The notes beneath the pieces were generated by a model. It was not told where the DNA came from. It ran no database searches and saw only the letters and a list, made by a program, of their open reading frames with translations. Of a stretch of 64,000 nucleotides of DNA, positions 63,302-64,000 are shown in pieces. Within the stretch, counting starts at the first letter, position 1, and the number at the start of each line of letters is the position of its first letter. The position numbers were made by a program, and so were the translations under genes. Location: positions 1,860,001-1,924,000 of the forward strand of contig CP095414.1 of NCBI GenBank assembly GCA_029541985.1, read 5' to 3'. The stretch is from Bacteroidales bacterium F22 (GTDB taxonomy: Bacteria; Bacteroidota; Bacteroidia; Bacteroidales; Bacteroidaceae).

Positions 63302-64000
63302 TTATTTATTCAGCTTCCAAGTGCTACTATCCTTAGCATCTTTGATTTCAAAACCAAGAGCAGTCAATTCGTTTCGAATCTTATCCGAAGTTGCCCAATC
63401 CTTATTCGCTTTGGCTTCTAGACGTTGGGTTAAGAGCATATCGACTACTTGTCCAAAGGCTTTCTCACGGGTGTCATCACCTTGGGCATTGCTTCCCTTC
63501 TCTTGACGCAATCCGAGTAGGCCAAAGATAAACAAGTCATACAAGGCTTTTAGATCAGCGACTTCCTCGGCACTGATGGTCTCTTTGCCAGAGATGATAT
63601 TGTTGATTAGTTTCGCCCCATCAAAGAGATGAGCGATGACAATAGGGGTATTTAAATCGTCCAATAGCGCCTCGTAGCATGATTCACGTAGCTTCTCTAT
63701 GGCTTCTTTTTGACCTGCTTTGGATGGAGTGATGCGGTCTATATTGTTGTATGCTTCGAACAAGCGCTCCATTCCTTTTTGACTGGCTTGTAAAGCTTCG
63801 TTGCTGAAATCTACAGTACTACGGTAGTGGGCTTGTAGGATGAAGAAACGAATAGTCATCGGACTATAAGGCTGGTCTAACTTTTCGTGATCTCCAGTGA
63901 AGAACTGTTGAAGCGTGATGAAGTTACCCAAAGATTTTCCCATTTTGGTCCCATTGATAGTAATCATATTGTTGTGCATCCAATAGTGAACCATTTGATG
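63302..64000 (-). CDS. cysS: Cysteinyl-tRNA synthetase, N-terminal half outside the window
   Basis: Class I synthetase that charges tRNA-Cys. Only the last 232 codons are visible, about half of the usual ~490, so the HIGH and zinc motifs are not seen. The KMSKS loop is present as the variant KMGKS in [13 protein letters not shown] (bases 63932-63946). The DALR-type anticodon-binding helices follow ([37 protein letters not shown]), then the C-terminal [19 protein letters not shown] end. It converges on the DUF3108 gene across the palindrome-rich gap. Confidence 0.95.
   Translation of the reverse strand, partial: HQMVHYWMHNNMITINGTKMGKSLGNFITLQQFFTGDHEKLDQPYSPMTIRFFILQAHYRSTVDFSNEALQASQKGMERLFEAYNNIDRITPSKAGQKEAIEKLRESCYEALLDDLNTPIVIAHLFDGAKLINNIISGKETISAEEVADLKALYDLFIFGLLGLRQEKGSNAQGDDTREKAFGQVVDMLLTQRLEAKANKDWATSDKIRNELTALGFEIKDAKDSSTWKLNK

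Overview
The window is chromosomal DNA from a member of the Bacteroidales (phylum Bacteroidota), roughly 40% G+C by eye. The evidence is a SusC/SusD outer-membrane pair, Bacteroidota-restricted families (DUF3836, DUF2851, DUF3108, Ig-like lipoproteins), start regions without Shine-Dalgarno sequences, and many copies of the Bacteroidota -7 promoter element TAnnTTTG upstream of genes. I cannot name the genus from sequence alone. About 47 protein genes are supported. I see no tRNA, rRNA, CRISPR array, insertion sequence or prophage.

Layout. 1-7.3 kb: leuS (3' end cut by the window edge), mutS, then lgt and ychF on the minus strand. 7.4-10.8 kb: a gene-poor stretch with a DUF3836 secreted protein, a 1.1-kb gap holding a structured RNA candidate that ends in a strong terminator, a cupin gene with a lost start, a DoxX membrane protein, an AhpD-like protein and a decayed membrane ORF. 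10.8-15.8 kb: a three-gene hexose cassette (mannose-6-phosphate isomerase fusion, ROK sugar kinase, MFS permease) facing a GntR regulator, with mirror-image promoter/operator arms between them. 15.8-20 kb: polA and a long-chain polyprenyl diphosphate synthase. 20-28 kb: an eight-gene minus-strand run (SpmA-SpmB fusion, ybeY, mnmG, apt, uvrC, dtd, MazG-like hydrolase, deoC), with a parS-like palindrome between mnmG and apt.

28.2-33.7 kb: ruvB, a polysaccharide flippase, a DUF389 membrane protein and a MATE exporter run together on the plus strand. 33.8-41.6 kb: a small membrane-anchored protein, dusB, a U32 peptidase-family protein, a large tricorn-like protease, a YbgC-like thioesterase and dprA. 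42.2-47.1 kb: an isolated susC/susD pair with no neighbouring glycoside hydrolase or regulator. 47.2-53.2 kb: on the minus strand, a SIS-only sugar-phosphate isomerase, then a PfkB kinase, two SGNH-fold proteins and an MBOAT acyltransferase with overlapping ends, which looks like a surface-glycan O-acylation unit. 53.3-62.8 kb: an M16 protease; a dapB-lepB-lepB-paralogue-wbqC operon in which the second signal peptidase lacks both catalytic residues; and a DUF2851 / Ig-like lipoprotein / DUF3108 run. The window ends in a palindrome-rich gap and the 3' part of cysS.

Most of the window is housekeeping. The items most worth a second look are the RNA candidate near 8.4 kb, the parS-like site, the degenerate signal peptidase, the inverted promoter arms of the hexose cassette, the double-SGNH/MBOAT cluster, and several genes whose -7 box lies 4-6 bases from a start codon.
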